From the NCBI GenBank assembly GCA_000969725.1, contig JXSR01S022980.1: a DNA stretch of 24,765 bases. The stretch is one strand, 5' to 3'. Below, one piece after another: positions 1 to 9,922 of this stretch. The notes beneath the pieces are model-generated. The model was not told the DNA's origin. It was given only the letters and a program-made list of their open reading frames with translations, and made no database searches. How positions within the stretch are numbered: position 1 is the first letter of the stretch; the number at the start of each line of letters is the position of its first letter. A program made the position numbers and the translations under genes. Source of the stretch: Ophiothrix spiculata. Taxonomy: Eukaryota; Echinodermata; Ophiuroidea; Amphilepidida; Ophiotrichidae.

Positions 1-1
1 A

Positions 2-88
2 GATTTTCAACTTTGTCCGATTTCAAAGGTTTGGGTCATAGTTCTAAAGAAAGGTCAAATTCTCAACTTCGTCCGATTACAAAGGTGG
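2..88. repeat. Two degenerate copies of a ~54-bp tandem unit cut by the window edge
   Basis: Bases 2-34 and 56-88 share the pattern ATTyTCAACTTyGTCCGATT followed by CAAAGGT, about 54 bp apart. The array probably continues to the left of the window. Just downstream, the 11-mer CGAGAACCGCG occurs twice (around 120-131 and 138-147) in a locally GC-rich patch. Confidence 0.6.
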
Positions 89-842
89 AATGCGGAGGCA
101 TCGTGATCGACACTCTGTGTCGAGAACCGCGCGGCCCGAGAACCGCGTATTCTAGTTAATATTACTTTCGTCAATGTTTTCTTAGCCATCATGAGTTGAC
201 TATTTCCAGCTACTCAACATCCCTTTCCTAGATTGGTATGGTTTATATCTTAATATTAAGAATAAAACTGATCAAATTACATCATTCAGAAATTTGAACT
301 TGTGACCTCCACACTTTGGCCTAATGTTTGCATCCTTGAAGTAGTAACAGAAACCACAATATAAAAGTTGAAGCATCACTGAATGATTGGGCCTGGTGAA
401 GTTTCTTGATGATGCAAAAATGATCAATTTGCTGTCCCATCAGTATTGCATCATAGCTCTAATGGTTTGATTGTTACACATTTCAATTATCACAAGATAT
501 ATTCATGAAGAAAATACTAGAACAAATATTTGTCTCAAAGAATCTTATTTTATGTGAAATTTTGAAATGGGGTAGCTCATATCCCACATCATGTTAAATT
601 TCAAGTAATTGGATGTTTTAGGACGGGACTTTCAAATCTTGTCCAAACGTAGTAGTTTTCCAAATAGTTGATATGCTTATGTATTTTTTTATGGTGAGAT
701 CAGATTCTGTTCATAATAATCATATTATGGCTTTTAGCATGTATATTTCAGTAGCATGGTTGTAAAATGTAAGTCTGGTATTTGTGTTAGTCACTGGTTA
801 TAAAATCATATTTTTAATAGTTCTTGAAGTCGTCATCTCTAA

Positions 843-939
843 GGGGTCATTTCAAAACTCAACCGGCAGTTGTCTGCCAGTTTTCGGTTAAACCGCCCAG
901 AACTGGCAGGCAACCGCCGGTTGAATTTTGAAGCGGCCC
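843..939. mobile_element. 97-bp foldback MITE with TAA flanks (PIF/Harbinger-like)
   Basis: The two halves are imperfect inverted copies. The left half carries TTCAAAACTCAACCGGCAGT and the right half reads as TTCAAAATTCAACCGGCGGT on the other strand. Most differences are transitions, plus one indel. TAA lies on both sides (840-842 and 940-942), and a 3-bp TWA duplication is typical of PIF/Harbinger elements. There is no coding capacity, so the family assignment is an inference from flanks only. Confidence 0.65.
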
Positions 940-1096
940 TAAGACAAACAAAATAGACCGATTACCTTGTTGCGGTGGTCATAGTACTTTTCCCAATTTA
1001 ATCAAGGATGGAGTAACAGGTGACCGCTTTCGCTGTCTTCTGAAAATGACCACAAATTTATTAGGCAGCTTGTTTGATTGTTGAAAACACAAATTT

Positions 1097-1131
1097 AAAA
1101 AGAATTATTGTAGCCTACAATAATTCTTTTT
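1097..1131. repeat. Perfect 17-bp inverted repeat with a 1-nt centre
   Basis: The arms 1097-1113 and 1115-1131 are exact reverse complements around a single C at 1114. The arms are AT-rich (core AGAATTATTGTAG). It could extrude as a cruciform or be the core of a decayed MITE. No gene is associated. Confidence 0.8.
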
Positions 1132-2562
1132 AGTTAGATTAGGGCCATTCTTTTTCAAAATGTCACAAACGTCACAAAACGTTACATCCTTCTTACTTGA
1201 ACTTGAGCATGTTTATAATTTTGGTTATCATTGTAACTGGTTTAGCTTAACTTGACCTTCCAACATTAGACAACAGATTTGTATTCTGCTCTTTAGATTT
1301 AACCCAGTAGCTCAAACAAGTTTGCGTGTAATGCAAAGTGCTATTTGTATGATTTTGCTCATGCATGTTGAAATTTATCTACTATTATCGGCTGCATTTA
1401 CTGATGTTTGGTATAAAGAATATTTTTGTTAAGATAAGATCATTTTATCATTTTTGCAATTCATGATCCACTTTTCATTCTCAAGGTCACCTCTATCAAA
1501 ATTGAGGTGTTTAAGCTTAAAAACATCTTTGACTGGTATATGTTACAATATCCAACCGTTCTTTCAAATGTGCTTGTATTTTTGAGAAAAGAGGGCACCG
1601 GCAGTAATTACAACACAGAAGCCTATGCAATTTGTTAAAATGCTGGAAAGGTTGTAACTTGAAAACGAATGGTCAGAATCAGGTGACATTTTCAGAATAC
1701 ATTTACGTTGTACTCTTTTAATTTAGCTAGAAAAGAGATGATGTTTTTGTCACATCAAAATCATGAATTGCACCTGTAACATTATAAAACCATTGAAAGA
1801 AACTGATTTCATGTTCAAGTTCATTAAAATTACATGCAACGATTTGCGACGTTTGGGACCATATTCCAAAGAATGGCCTGTAGTTTACTGTCATTTTGAG
1901 TTCTTTGAAAGTTCAGTGTAAATTGTTTGTAACTTGGGATGTATAGATGGATAAAAAGTTTAAGGTATTTCTGCATGTCTAAGGTACTTTGTGAATTTGT
2001 AAAAAAAAATGCTATACTTTTATCAAATTATATATAACTTTTGTTCAAAATATTCTAGATAGAAATATTCGATGTAGCCTGCAGGAATGCTCATGTCTGC
2101 TTATTAAAATTGAACACTCAGCAACTTGTTATGTTAAGCTGAATTTATACTGAGCGCTTCTGCAATTCCAATAATTTTCACTGAAAACTCGAACTTGAAT
2201 GCAAACAGATTGTGTCAACAGACTACAACTTATACATTTCTGCGATATATTGACAAGGTAGATATATACATTGAAAAAAGGTTTTGGCAGGATTTCAACA
2301 AATGGTTAAAAAATGAAAACCTAAACAACTAGTTGACACAGCTTTGAATAAGCTGTTTCTGAAGAAGAAGGGATTGTCAACTGCTATTTTCACCAGCATG
2401 TTTGAGACCAAATGTGACCTTTTAAAGCTTGTAAATTTAGCATATTCAATATTGGCAAATCAGAAAATGATTTTGCCAACAAAATAATGTCATATAAAAA
2501 TCATCCTTCCTTCTGTTCTCTTTTGTTTTCTGACTTTCCTTTGTTTGTTTCTTTCATTGCAG

Positions 2563-2617
2563 GGTCCGCCGGGGGGAGGGGGGCCTCCCGGTACTCCTAT
2601 CATGCCTAGTCCACAAG
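2563..2617 (+). CDS. SSBP2/3/4-family protein, internal coding exon (GPPGGGGPPGTPIMPSPQ)
   Basis: This exon encodes GPPGGGGPPGTPIMPSPQ, almost identical to the GPPGGGGPPGTPIMPSPA stretch I recall from vertebrate SSBP2/3/4. That is the basis for naming the gene. The acceptor is CAG at 2560-2562 after a T-rich tract, and the donor is GTAAGT from 2618. Its 55 nt begin in phase 0 and leave one base (G) that pairs with AT of the next exon to make Asp. SSBP proteins are nuclear adaptors that bind LDB/Chip cofactors through an N-terminal LUFS domain and stabilise LIM-homeodomain transcription complexes. This exon belongs to the low-complexity Pro/Gly half, not to that domain. The upstream exons are outside the window. 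The exon is very GC-rich, with two G6 runs, compared with its surroundings. Which of SSBP2, 3 or 4 it matches cannot be decided, and most invertebrates have one gene. Confidence 0.93.
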
Positions 2618-2634
2618 GTAAGTCGCTTGTATTA

Positions 2635-2793
2635 CAGTGGAACCTCGTTAACACAAAATCACTGGGGCCAAAGAGTTTAGTTTGGGTTATCAGGATTTTG
2701 TGTTATCCAACGGATTTCACACAGGAAATCAATGCTTGGGACCCAACAAACATTTTGTGTTATCAGGGTTTTTGTGTTAACAAGGTTCCACCG
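2635..2793. mobile_element. 159-bp pogo/Tigger-like MITE with TA duplication
   Basis: The ends are CAGTGGAACCTCGTTAACAC on the left and its near complement on the right (CAGTGGAACC becomes CGGTGGAACC, read inward). TA flanks both sides at 2633-2634 and 2794-2795. A subterminal TTTTGTGTTA motif recurs inside. The CAGTGGAACCTC terminus with a TA target is typical of pogo/Tigger-type Tc1-mariner elements. It carries no transposase. It begins only 17 bp after the splice donor of the preceding exon. The larger element at 5133-6000 has the same termini. Confidence 0.8.
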
Positions 2794-2869
2794 TATTTGC
2801 ATCTGCATGGCAGGCAATGAAAGGGTGATCCTGTCAACTCAAGATGTTTGATAAGGCAAAAAAAAAATA

Positions 2870-3138
2870 GTTGTGTTGCCCTCACAGGCCCAAAGTGGTG
2901 GGGACGGCCAGGCCGTTTTTTTTTTTTAAATAACCATTACAGATGCCATGTGTAAATAGTGTGGGATACATGGTTGTTTGCTACTGAAAGGTGAATTTTG
3001 GAACATTTTCGGGACTGGAAATCAGGCAAAATATTTGTGCAACTCAAGAAATATTAAAAATCAAGAGTTTTGGTGGGAAAAAAAACCCGTGTTGGGATTT
3101 TCCACAATTTCGACCCGGCCGGTGGAGGGCAACACAAC
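2870..3138. mobile_element. ~270-bp MITE with 14-bp terminal inverted repeats
   Basis: GTTGTGTTGCCCTC at 2870-2883 is the exact reverse complement of 3125-3138. The interior is AT-rich, with poly(T) and poly(A) runs and GGCC-containing subterminal patches on both sides. No convincing target duplication is seen, so the family is unknown. Confidence 0.6.
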
Positions 3139-3634
3139 AATTTAAGTCTGTGACCTGAGGTAGAAGGACATAAGCTATGTCAGTTTTGTTAATATGTTAT
3201 GTAGTTAAACTGAAATTGATGATTATTTAGAATGTTTCAAGTAAATGTATGCTATTTTGCAGAAAATTTTAACTTTCCTGTTAGAGGTTTCTAAAGTTAT
3301 AAGATTTTAGCATAAAAAATGGAAAAAATAACCATTATACAATACCAAGAATGTCCACAATCACCTCTCCTTTGACATTTTTGAAATCTGCCGCCCAGTT
3401 GTTTAATGTTATTTAAATGAGTAAACTTGTGTTTAAATAGCGCTCTGGGAGAGAGGTTTTTCATCGCATGCAAATTAATTTTTGTTGTTTCCTTTAAAGT
3501 TAAAAATTCAACTTGCAGAAATCAATAACTGGCAAGTTTTACGTTTCTGCTCAATAAAAATAAAAGCAGATATCTACTTTAATCTTTCCATATATTCATC
3601 AGTCAAGTTGAACTGCATATAACATTGCCTATCT

Positions 3635-3761
3635 GGCCCAGATTCATGAAACCCTGCTTACTCTAGTTGGCTGCTAACTTTTGTTCTACATTTCATAATT
3701 TGACAGGTAGACAAAGAGTTAGCAGCCAACTAGAGTGAGCAGGGTTTCATGAATCTGGGCC
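3635..3761. mobile_element. 127-bp hairpin element with 45-bp arms
   Basis: Bases 3635-3679 and 3717-3761 are reverse complements with a single mismatch, which would be a G-U pair in the + strand RNA. They surround a 37-nt loop. The terminus GGCCCAGATTCATGAAACCC resembles short interspersed foldback repeats that I associate with marine invertebrate genomes (from memory, not checked). Near-perfect arms suggest a fairly recent insertion. There is no coding capacity. Confidence 0.85.
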
Positions 3762-4203
3762 CTGGTACCTAAGGTCACAAACTTATTGAAAACCCTGGAT
3801 TAGTATAAATATGTCTTGTTCTAGTCATTGAATCTGTAGAGACACTGATTCGGTGGAACTTTGAAAGGATCAGGTTTTTGTGAGCAACTACCATAAAAAT
3901 ACACTCAATCAATCAATCTCCGCAATATCGCAGGTTTGTTTTAATCAGATGGCACATGAGAAATATAATTGTATTTCTAAAATACCTTTACTGCCCATTC
4001 CTAGCAATGACAACAGCTGAGGTCTGATTATTTGGTATGATTTTGCAAAATGGGACCGATGAGAATCGTTCTAAGAAAGCCTTCCCCTGATAGCGAAATT
4101 TAGATTGCCTTTCATCTAATGAACTGCTCTGATTTTAATATAGTTGCTCATGAAATTGTCCTTCCATGATCAGATCTTCATGGACAGAATCCAATGGTAG
4201 TGT

Positions 4204-4378
4204 ACAAATACAACATGGTATAGAGAAGTAGTGAGTATTACTGATCCAGAGGTGTTGGATGCATGTGACTACTTCCCGACGCGAACACGATGCGAAGCGG
4301 AGGGAAGTAGTCACACGCATCCAACACCGAGGGATCAGGAATTTTCAATATTTCTCGAAATACACCATGTTGTATTTG
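4204..4378. mobile_element. 175-bp foldback element, inner arms strongly matched
   Basis: The inner arms (about 4242-4277 and 4303-4338) match closely around GGTGTTGGATGC and GACTACTTCCC. The outer ends ACAAATACAACATGGT (4204-4219) and its complement (4363-4378) also match. The segments between outer and inner arms have diverged. The loop is GC-rich and CpG-rich. Short frames on the minus strand here are artefacts of the palindrome. Confidence 0.75.
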
Positions 4379-4382
4379 TTTT

Positions 4383-4643
4383 ACTATATACCTCATAAAT
4401 ATTTCACTGAATGTGATGTTCACATATAAAAAAACACACCCAGAAATGTCCAGTCTTCTTGGTCACGGTGTGAATTTCCAATTGATAAGTGGTATGATTA
4501 CGGGGATACGGAGGTTTTTCAATTTTTTCCCCCTGAGTGGGTGTTGTGCGCTCTTGGGAAAAGTAGGGAAATTACTGTCATGCACATCAGGTTTAATTGA
4601 CCCAATGTATTTTGTGGTTTCCTAATAAATATAATGAGGTATA
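4383..4643. mobile_element. Possible ~260-bp MITE with TACTATA..CCTCAT ends
   Basis: TACTATATACCTCATAAATA at 4383 is mirrored near 4625-4643 by an inverted TACTATACCTCATTATAT. Another TATACCTCAT copy lies at about 4654. The interior has no recognisable product. The match is short and interrupted by a 2-bp indel, so the boundaries are tentative. It sits between two other foldback elements and may belong to a nested composite. Confidence 0.4.
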
Positions 4644-4867
4644 GTAATCAGTGTTATATACCTCATATATAGATTCCTGTCCTCTGATTGGTTAAAAGTG
4701 CGGGCTTGGATTTAACTAGGCCCGGGGCATATTTTTCACTAGGCCCGGTCAATACATTTTGCGCAAAATACGGCGCGGTCAGCATTGAAAGGAGAAACAT
4801 ATATCGTAAATCATTTTCGGTTCTTTTAACCAACCAGATGACAAAAATCTATATTCGGTATATAAAA

Positions 4868-5009
4868 CGAATATTGACTGCTTTTTGTTCGGGGCATGGT
4901 TTAAATTATTTCCCCTCGTTGATCTCAAAACCATGAATATTCATGGTTTTGAGATCACATCGGGAAAATAATTTAAACCATGCCCCTCAAAGCAGTCAAT
5001 ATTTGTATA
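4868..5009. repeat. 142-bp palindrome with a loopless centre
   Basis: The core at 4919-4956 is a perfect 38-bp palindrome centred on GAATATTC with no spacer. The symmetry continues outward through GGGGCATGGTTTAAATTATT (4891-4910) and its mirror (about 4967-4986) to ATATTGACTGCT and its mirror near 5001. A few mismatches and small indels lie between. It could extrude a cruciform in duplex DNA. The likely origin is a foldback MITE or the junction of two inverted copies. Frames reading through it are not genes. Confidence 0.85.
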
Positions 5010-5132
5010 CTATATACTTGGCAGGGACTTCCATTGAGGCGGGTGAGCTCAGTGGAGCCGTCCTGTGTACCTCAAGTACTTTATGGGAGCTTCATTTGCA
5101 GATAGCCATAAGCCTGCGATCACATAGAAGTA

Positions 5133-6000
5133 CAGTGGAACCTCGTTAACACAAAGTCACCGGGACCGACAGAAAAACTTTGAGTTATCAGAATTTCGCG
5201 ATTCTCAAGCACATTTTCTGATACCGGAAATCACTTTTCAGTAAGCTTAAAGGGTAGTTAAATCATACTATATACATAAACAGGCTAAAATTGCACATTT
5301 CGTCTGGTTTACATTATGTTTAATTCATTCTTTATTCTGATTACTTTTCATAGACGCCGAAACATTGAAAATTGACGTAAAAAGTTAAACAAAGCATTAC
5401 ATGTACCTCAATAAAGCCATCATGCCGACAATGCGCCGGCCATCTTAGACTTAGCCTCTCTTACAAGTAATGTTACGGCAAATTTATAAACACTACGAAA
5501 ATACACATCTGTGAAATTTTCAGTATACTAAAATATTTGTCAAAATGTTTGCGTCGACACATCTTGGTCTTCTGTACTGGACATTGTTTTTGTTCCGAAG
5601 AACGTGCACACTAACACTGTCTGTTACGACTGTGTATAAGACTAATGTATCAGCTGTAGGCAGCGCATGCGCAGGCAGTTACGGAAGTTTCCTAGAAGCA
5701 TGTGTGTATTTGTTTGTACAGGAAATCAAAGACAAGAATGTCGGTACCTTGACTTTAGCCATGAGTGAGAAGTGATGAAATACTCGGAAGTTTGAGTATG
5801 TTCGTGTTATCCATAATGTAAATCAATGGAATATAAAAGATGAGGGATGAGATTTAGTTCGTATTATGTGAGTTTTCTGGTTATTTCATTCGGGTTAAAA
5901 GACATTTTTTGTGCATAAAAGATAGGCGTTTCGCCGGGACTTTGTGAGTACTTCGAGGTAAGCCAGATTTCGTATAAGTCGAGTTAACGAGGTTCCACTG
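5133..6000. mobile_element. 868-bp non-autonomous pogo/Tigger-like element
   Basis: The left end CAGTGGAACCTCGTTAAC is repeated exactly in inverse orientation at the right end (5983-6000). TA lies outside both ends (5131-5132 and 6001-6002). The terminus matches the 159-bp element at 2635-2793, so both were probably mobilised by the same transposase. The interior has no DDE motif or long frame. The 76-codon frame at 5545-5775 shows no recognisable domain. The element is best read as a deleted derivative or a MITE with an unrelated filler. Confidence 0.82.
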
Positions 6001-6384
6001 TATACGGTATTAGCTATACGCTCCCGGGGGAGGCACCCATGCTGTTGAAATTGACAGGAATTATCCTCATCAGTAAACACAGGAGTACTCCCCAGGAGTG
6101 TATAGCAAGCAACGTATTCCGTATACCAATGCGTATATTTCTGTGTAATCGCAGCCTAATAGTCCCCTCAATAGCTTCAAGAAAGTGTTTATAAAACTCT
6201 TGCTAATTCAAAAAGATGTCCCTGCCCGAGGGACTGAAAATATTTTCAAAGAGTGATGAAAAAACCTCAAATCGTGAAGAATAAGGTTTGTGCAATAGAT
6301 TAGGTAAAAGTTTCACATCCAGAGTGTCATATTGGGCAAAGAAAAGAAAACAAGTGTTTGGTGATCTGGGACTGATAATCACCA

Positions 6385-6521
6385 ACATTTAGCAATGATC
6401 GCTAACCCTCATTATGATGGCTAACTGCATAAATAATAGCTAAATTATCAAAAATACTTGCTATTTAGCGATCATTGTTTGGAGTTAGCAATCAAAACAG
6501 GGTTAGCGATCGCTAAACATT
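6385..6521. mobile_element. ~137-bp MITE with TTAGCGATCGCTAACCCT-type ends
   Basis: The left end (6385-6409) and the right end (about 6499-6521) are inverted copies of ACATTTAGCrATsGCTAACCCT. GCGATCATT and GCTATTTAGC motifs recur in the interior. The right terminus contains the palindrome TTAGCGATCGCTAA (6503-6516). Confidence 0.6.
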
Positions 6522-6604
6522 ACTTAAATCGTCCCCTTTTTTAATTAACCTCCAGACTTTGAACTGGAGTCATATTAATTGAATTGAATCCAGAGATGAA
6601 ACTC

Positions 6605-6744
6605 TGAACTAAGTCCATGCTGACGTACCCGGGTAAAACGAAGTACTGATCAATGTCCTATACTGATTTCTAAATGGTAAACAGTTATTATTGTAGGGAC
6701 AATATATTCCTTTGGCCTTGGTAGGGACGCATGGACTTGGTTCA
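6605..6744. mobile_element. 140-bp MITE with TGAACyAAGTCCATGC ends
   Basis: TGAACTAAGTCCATGC at 6605 is mirrored by GCATGGACTTGGTTCA ending at 6744, with one transition. The similarity extends a few bases further as GACGTACC versus GTCCCTAC. Immediately right of it, CAATTGCTAT (6750-6759) and its complement (6772-6781) form a separate small inverted repeat. Confidence 0.6.
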
Positions 6745-6856
6745 CTATTCAATTGCTATTGGATCCTGGCTATAGCAATTGCATACTAAAATGTAACAAT
6801 GCATTAGCGATAACTGTATAGCATAACACTTACTAATACTTATATAAGGCATCTAA

Positions 6857-7177
6857 GGCTTGGCGTCCAAAGACATTTGCTCGCCCGAGTGACATTCGCT
6901 TGCCCTACCAAGTAAACTTCGCTCCAACTTGAAGCAACAGTCGCTTAACAAATTTCACGACATTCACTACACTTAAGATTGAATTGGACTGAAGTTCGCT
7001 CAGAATATTCTTGTGTTTGTTTATTCAATAATCATACCACTACAACATTCGCGAGTGACATTCGTTTTCATCGATTGAAATGATGTTTGCTCATTGAGAG
7101 CGACATTCGCTCTCCGTTTTAGCGAATATCAAGAGCAAATGTCACTCCGCCGAGCGAATGTCTTTAAACGCCAAGCC
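6857..7177. mobile_element. 321-bp MITE (TAA flanks) packed with GACATTCGCT motifs
   Basis: Inverted ends of about 45 bp begin GGCTTGGCGTCCAAAGACAT on the left and GGCTTGGCGTTTAAAGACAT on the complement of the right. TAA lies on both sides (6854-6856 and 7178-7180), compatible with PIF/Harbinger. The interior carries about ten variants of rACATTCGCT or its complement AGCGAATGTC, in both orientations. There is no coding region. Confidence 0.78.
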
Positions 7178-7794
7178 TAAGACTGAATAGAATTGTTTTG
7201 TATGTAATGCATCTAATTTAATACCCTATTACCCTATTCCAAGAAAACCACAACTCCATGAGCTCCCCTTTATATTATAACAAAATATAACTGTATCTTA
7301 ATAATATCAGCTATTAAGATCAATTGTGACACTATGAATGGGATATTGCCTTAGACAATGTCTAATAGACATGCTTCTCGGTGATGTGATAACATGTTTA
7401 GGGATTGGTATGCATACAATGAATATGCAGTTAAATTTTGTAAGTATGAATTGCAGAAAGGGAGCTAATGGAGATGGGCTTTCTAGGGCTAGTGTATTCA
7501 TTTGAAGGGCATTTTCACTGGGAGGTTTGGAGTTATTCTTCTTTTAATGAATTAAAAACTTTTTAGAATTATGTAAAATACTACTTTTTTTTAGTTTGTG
7601 GTTGTAACCATTCCTTGTAATGGCGATATTAGCCAAACAAGGGTTGTGATGAACCCCTTTGATGGGATAATTGGAACAGGGTGTTAGCTTTGTTATTTCA
7701 CTAACAGATTATTTTGAGATAGCAATTTCATATTAATTGGATTCCAAACAATGGACAAAACAGATTTCTTCTTATTTCCCTCTTGAAATGATGT

Positions 7795-7846
7795 TGTTGG
7801 TGCATTATGTTTAATGCACCAACAATGACAGTTGGTGCATTAAACA
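7795..7846. repeat. TGTTGGTGCATTA hairpin plus an extra direct copy
   Basis: The 13-mer at 7795-7807 is followed by its reverse complement at 7812-7824, and a further GTTGGTGCATTAAAC lies at 7831-7845. An outer inverted pair TGGATTCCAA/TTGGAATCCA (about 7738 and 7853) brackets the set. It is probably the remnant of a small foldback element. Confidence 0.6.
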
Positions 7847-8789
7847 TACAAATTGGAATCCAGGGATTCTTTGGTGGGAGATGGAATCAGTATTAGTCAT
7901 GATGAGTCAATTTCAAAATTATTTTAGGCTTTGAAATAGGGGCCTCGTTGAGACATAGTGACAGGGGGATTATGTTATGGCACATACGAATTTAAAATAT
8001 AGCAAAATATTTATTTGGGTCATTTGATGTAGATATTTTACAGATCAAGTGCAGTTTAGGTGCAACTCACAAATCTAGTATAAATTGTAAAATTTACAGC
8101 ATTGACGCACTTTCTTCTATCGGATAACTAGGTTTGGACCTGGTGTACATAGAAAAATCTTTGTTTTAACAAAATATTTTATGAAAAAAATGTTCGTAGT
8201 TACCCCACTATATAAAGAGTATTGGGCCTTAAGAGTCGATCTTACAATTTGACATCGGGCAATATAAAGTCTTTACACGCCCCTCTATATGTGACCGTCC
8301 ATCCTAAAACAGGCATAAATGCATGTTATTGTCTGTCCAAAATTTGTCAGGGAGTAAAATTATACTGAGATAAACACATTTCAAGATCAGTCAGCCCTAT
8401 ATTTTCTGTTGATTGTTCTCAAAATATACAGATATATTTCATAATTCCGATCACTTTCTTTATATGAAACTTTGCTGGTGTTTTGAAGTAAGCACCAAGC
8501 TTGTGAATCTGTAAAAAAATAAATTTGGGTAAATTACGACTTTCACACATATTTTGACCTGTAGGGCAAAAATGAAGTTTGCTGCATTTACGGCTCGTTT
8601 GAAATGGATGGTGTCATATATTGCTGAAATTAACAGTATGAAAAGTTGCTAGATGTTGAGCAAAGTGTATAGATGGATTCTGACCAGTCCTATATGCAAA
8701 GCAATTAATGCACTACAAAAATATGTACATGTATCCTGCTGCTAAATTAACAAAATAACTGGCTGACACTATCTAGCAAACTAACTTAA

Positions 8790-9312
8790 GGCTGGGGTAG
8801 ACCTTCAAATGGCATAAATGGTTGTTGTACTTTAACTTTCAAACTAATTGCATAAACTATATAAAAGTATACATTTTTAGAAGCGGATTTTTACCCTGAA
8901 CATGATGATGATATCAGTTTTTGACCAAAAATGTCATTTTTTGCAAAAAATGCCAAAAACCGTATTTTTTGCCCCAAAATTTCTGGAAAGCCTAACTAAA
9001 ATTTGCGTTCATGAAATTTTGAACTTTTTAGCTTTTTGGAATTTAGAAACAAATGTCTAGGAAAGGTTTTCTCAAATTTTTGATTTTTATCTTATTTTTA
9101 GAAAAAATGCCAAAAATAGGCCAAAAATTGTCATTTTGGTGGCAGCGATGGGATTTTTTTGCATTTTTTGACCTATTTTTTGTATTTTTTTAAAAACTAA
9201 GATAAACTCAAAAATCCGCTTCTAAAAATGTATACTTTTATACAGTTTATGCAATTAGTTTGAAAGTTAGAGCACAAAAACGGTTTATGCCATTTGAAGG
9301 TCTACCCCAGCC
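8790..9312. mobile_element. 523-bp MITE with >100-bp inverted ends
   Basis: The left arm (8790-8893) and the right arm (about 9209-9312) are inverted copies with few differences. They start GGCTGGGGTAGACCTTCAAA and run to AAAAATGTATACTTTTATA and the AAATCCGCTTC block. The flanks are TAA and TGA, close to a TWA duplication. The interior is AT-rich with many AAAAAATGCCAAAAA variants and no coding frame. It is PIF/Harbinger-like by flanks only. Confidence 0.85.
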
Positions 9313-9433
9313 TGAAGTATGACATGAACATGAATGGATGTTGGATATATGTGAAATATGTTTAGACTACTAACAAAATAATGCAAAAAGGGAACAAGTG
9401 AAATGGCACAATAACACTGCACTAACTAAGGTG

Positions 9434-9608
9434 TTGGAGCAAAATTAGGCCACAAGTTTTTGCTGCCGGTCACAACCAGTGGCCACATAGCCTTGATTTT
9501 CCAAAATTGCGACCGTAGGTTTGATTATAAACCTCAAAACAATGACTATATTTTGGAAAATTAAGGTTGCAGCTGGCCGCACAAAGTTGTGGCCTAATTG
9601 TGCTCCAA
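9434..9608. mobile_element. 175-bp MITE with TTGGAGCA..TTAGGCCACAA ends
   Basis: TTGGAGCAAAATTAGGCCAC on the left matches the complement of the right end (TTGGAGCACAATTAGGCCAC). The arms continue to a shared ATTTTCCAAAAT block after an indel in the left arm. The centre contains the small palindrome AGGTTTGATTATAAACCT. Overlapping short frames on both strands here come from the inverted structure. Confidence 0.7.
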
Positions 9609-9922
9609 TGCTTAACGTTCCAGAGTCCTCCTTCATTCATTGTCTAAATCATAGTTTCAAAATACTATGGTTGCATCAAAAGTTTGGAAGTGGTACATAC
9701 TGTTATTTTCTTTTACAATAAAGATTATAAAAAGCTGATATGAAACTGTTTTGTAATTATAGTATATATATATAATAGCATTTTAAAATGAAAATAAATG
9801 TGAAGCTTGATAACCTAACTTTGACATTTGTATGAAAATGGGTCAGACTCGTTTTTATCACTGGTAAAGGGTTGATATTTGCCTGTAACTTCTGCATTCT
9901 TTGATTGATTATAAGCAAGCTT

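Larger units (their letters stand above)
1..2562. other. 3' part of an upstream SSBP-family intron
   Basis: This AT-rich stretch has no credible coding exon on either strand. It ends in a pyrimidine-rich tract (2536-2559) and the acceptor CAG at 2560-2562, immediately before the first recognisable exon. It is therefore read as the end of an intron whose donor lies outside the window. It contains a partial tandem repeat at its left edge, a short inverted-repeat element at 843-939 and a near-perfect palindrome at 1097-1131. Otherwise I see only AT-rich intronic sequence. Confidence 0.75.

Noticed and set aside
2545..2820. 91-codon frame starting upstream of the GPPGGGGPPG exon
   Set aside because: The frame begins in the intron's pyrimidine tract and runs past the donor into a MITE. 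Only codons 7-24 are exon sequence.
5545..5775. 76-codon frame inside the 868-bp pogo-like element
   Set aside because: Too short and without a DDE or HTH signature, so not a transposase. Probably chance.
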